Assembly (NCBI GenBank): GCA_023213395.1
Contig: CM041465.1
Span: 165,051,741-165,115,740, forward strand
Direction of reading: 5' to 3'
Length of the DNA stretch: 64,000 nt
From: Cycas panzhihuaensis
Taxonomy: Eukaryota > Cycadophyta
The translations under genes were made by a program, and so were the position numbers. Shown piece after piece: positions 62,555 to 64,000 of this stretch. The notes beneath the pieces were generated by a model. The model saw only the letters and a program-made list of their open reading frames with translations, was not told the origin of the DNA and did not search any database. Within the stretch, counting starts at the first letter, position 1. Each line of letters starts with the position of its first letter.

Positions 62555-62904
62555 AGATGTGGAACCAGAGTAAGCAGAATCAAGAGTAATGTTATTGGCA
62601 TCTAACTTATAAAGACCTTGATCCTCATAGGCTACAGCTACGATCTGATCATCTTTGTCACAAATGATACATTTCCCATTTTAAATAGTACGCTCATTTG
62701 TTGCTTGTTCAACTGGCTATGTAGCGATTCTTCTCCATAGAAGGAATGAAGTAGGCATCCTTTGGGAAATGATGAGGAAGGATTTTGAGGAGAATGAAAA
62801 GGAGCTATCGTGCCTATTCACGAAATCTCAATGATTCGGCGTTTCCAAAGGTCAGCGATTGACCTTTACCTTCCTTGATGTTGCATAGGAGTTCTTCACT
62901 CCTG
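62555..62904 (-). other. Copia-4 protease region, decayed
   Basis: Expected protease location. Only WIADSELLNI-like traces of the W-x-x-DSG motif are readable near 62905-62940. Stops interrupt all frames. Confidence 0.5.
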
Positions 62905-63980
62905 TCATATGTTGAGAAGCTCTGAATCGGCGATCCAAGCGTTGTCAATGTTGCATGATTGGTATGCACAAAAGCAGTTTGTCTTCATTGGCAACCGATT
63001 AAAATGGCGTTGGTAGCCACCTCTTTGACCCCCACCTCTTGGACCTCCTCGGCAGCACCTCGATTTGGTCGAGGGGGATTCTGCTGCTGATCTGGCTGTT
63101 GGAACCTTTGTTGAAACTGTTGTTGTGGCTGCTGTTGTCTTTGACCACAGTGCTTTATTCTTCTTTGTTGTCTTCAAGATCCGCTTGCTTCTTTCTGCAA
63201 TCAGGTGTAATGTGGACAGGTTTGCCACAATAATGACATACGACATTGGACTTGGAAGATCCAATGTTCATATTTCCAAACTGCTTTGTGAAAGCAGGTT
63301 TGGATTTTTGATTTGCCTTTGCCTTTCTTTGTGAAAGCACCTGTTGTAGATGGTTCTTCATTATCCTTAGCATAAATTTGTTCTTCTTGAAGCAATAAGC
63401 TCTCAAGTTCATTGAATGTCATCTCCCTTAGTGAACCATCTCGTGTAGTTGATGATATAAAGCCGTTGTAGTCCTTTGGTAATGCTTTTGTGATGGAGGC
63501 TACGATTTCATCTCTTGTAGCTAGACTACCTAAAATATTTAATTCATTACAAACCTCCTTAATGGAGGACAAGAATGCCGACATTGGCTTTACAAATTTG
63601 GTGGAGTACAATTTTGCTTTTATCATCAAAATGCAAGCTTCATCTCGCCTTTCATACAAAGAGGACAATGTGTCCCATGTTTCTTTAGAAGATTTTGCAG
63701 AAGAAATATTTTGGTCTACATTTATGTCCACAACCATACGAATGAATGCCAAAGCAATTTCGTCTTTGGCCTCCCATGCAGCAACATATTCATCATCCAC
63801 AAGTGCAGGTTGATTTTCATCATTATTATCCACAGGTGCAGGATTGGAGATTCTTCCAGAAACATATCTCCAAAATTCATTCATTATCAAGAGATTTTTT
63901 GTGATTCTTTTCCATTCTTGATAATTTGATTGCCCTGTTAGCCTTATGGTACATGCATTAAGCATGTGTATGGCAGCCAT
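62905..63980 (-). pseudogene. Copia-4 gag with zinc knuckle
   Basis: Gag starts MAAIHMLNACTIRLTGQSNY. QEWKRITKNLLIMNEFWRYV is the UBN2-type block, followed by KETWDTLSSLYERRDEACIL, LPKDYNGFISSTTRDGSLRE and FNELESLLLQEEQIYAKD. The knuckle CHYCGKPVHITPDC (C-x2-C-x4-H-x4-C) lies in a shifted frame (63155-63215). A Gly/Arg/Gln-rich tail follows. The gag domain itself is open for 259 codons, the best kept part of this element. Confidence 0.92.
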
Positions 63981-64000
63981 CTTTCCACTTGATTAAGAGC

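Larger units (their letters stand above)
60691..64000 (-). mobile_element. Copia-4: Ty1/copia element lacking the integrase core, runs off the window
   Basis: The 3' LTR ends on + at 61187 (minus-strand start TGTTAAACCTCATGG) with purine tract AATAAGGGGGGG. Read leftwards from the window end: gag, zinc knuckle, protease trace, GAG-pre-integrase, then directly RT and RNase H. The 5' LTR is right of the window. The left LTR edge is not determinable here. Confidence 0.85.

Overview
This window reads as intergenic or intronic DNA from a large, transposon-filled plant genome, most likely a gymnosperm (conifer-like). That assignment is an inference from very old nested LTR retrotransposons, low gene density and one recognisable plant nuclear gene. 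I see no rRNA, tRNA, CRISPR array or prokaryotic gene. Element names are local to this report. Layout: (1) 1-2309 is the 3' end of an old Ty1/copia element on + (Copia-1). (2) 2310-4372 and 9738-about 9960 are two halves of one decayed Ty3/gypsy pol on - (Gypsy-1), split by a complete Ty1/copia element on - (Copia-2, 4373-9737, 358-bp LTRs, TSD AGATG). (3) 9961-13683 is host DNA holding two clean, phase-0 exons on - (12729-12860 and 13152-13292) of an IBR3/ACAD10-type gene. (4) 13684-26300 is Gypsy-2 (+): gag, protease, a deleted pol, an integrase tail, a GTAC-rich repeat array and an extra 3' ORF. Its 3' LTR is split by Copia-3 (20426-25534, TSD GGTAC). (5) 26737-28277 is a 1.5-kb gypsy deletion derivative (Gypsy-3). 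(6) 28658-55296 is one stack of insertions. Gypsy-4 (outermost, no recognisable ORF) has GagLTR-1 (29032-33322, TSD ATCCT) in its 5' LTR. It also holds Gypsy-5, a chromodomain gypsy (34257-53830, TSD CTAAG). The 5' LTR of Gypsy-5 carries a tiny TRIM and GagLTR-2 (34824-48342), which itself contains Gypsy-6 (36313-46736, -, TSD TATGT), the fullest member of the Gypsy-2 family. (7) 56340-58579 is an ancient 5' LTR plus gag of the same family (Gypsy-7), cut by GagLTR-3 (58580 to about 60690, -). (8) From about 60690 to the end is Copia-4 (-), which has lost its integrase core. Two things look potentially undescribed. First, Gypsy-2 and Gypsy-6 share a conserved protein of about 360 residues encoded between pol and the 3' LTR. 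It is preceded by a GTAC-rich tandem array and a possible splice acceptor, and it is retained even where reverse transcriptase has been deleted. Second, three LTR elements with unlike LTRs (GagLTR-1, -2 and -3) each encode a single gag-like protein next to the 3' LTR, with no pol and with a shared C-terminal motif and basic tail. The host gene exons suggest that part of this transposon landscape lies inside a very long intron.
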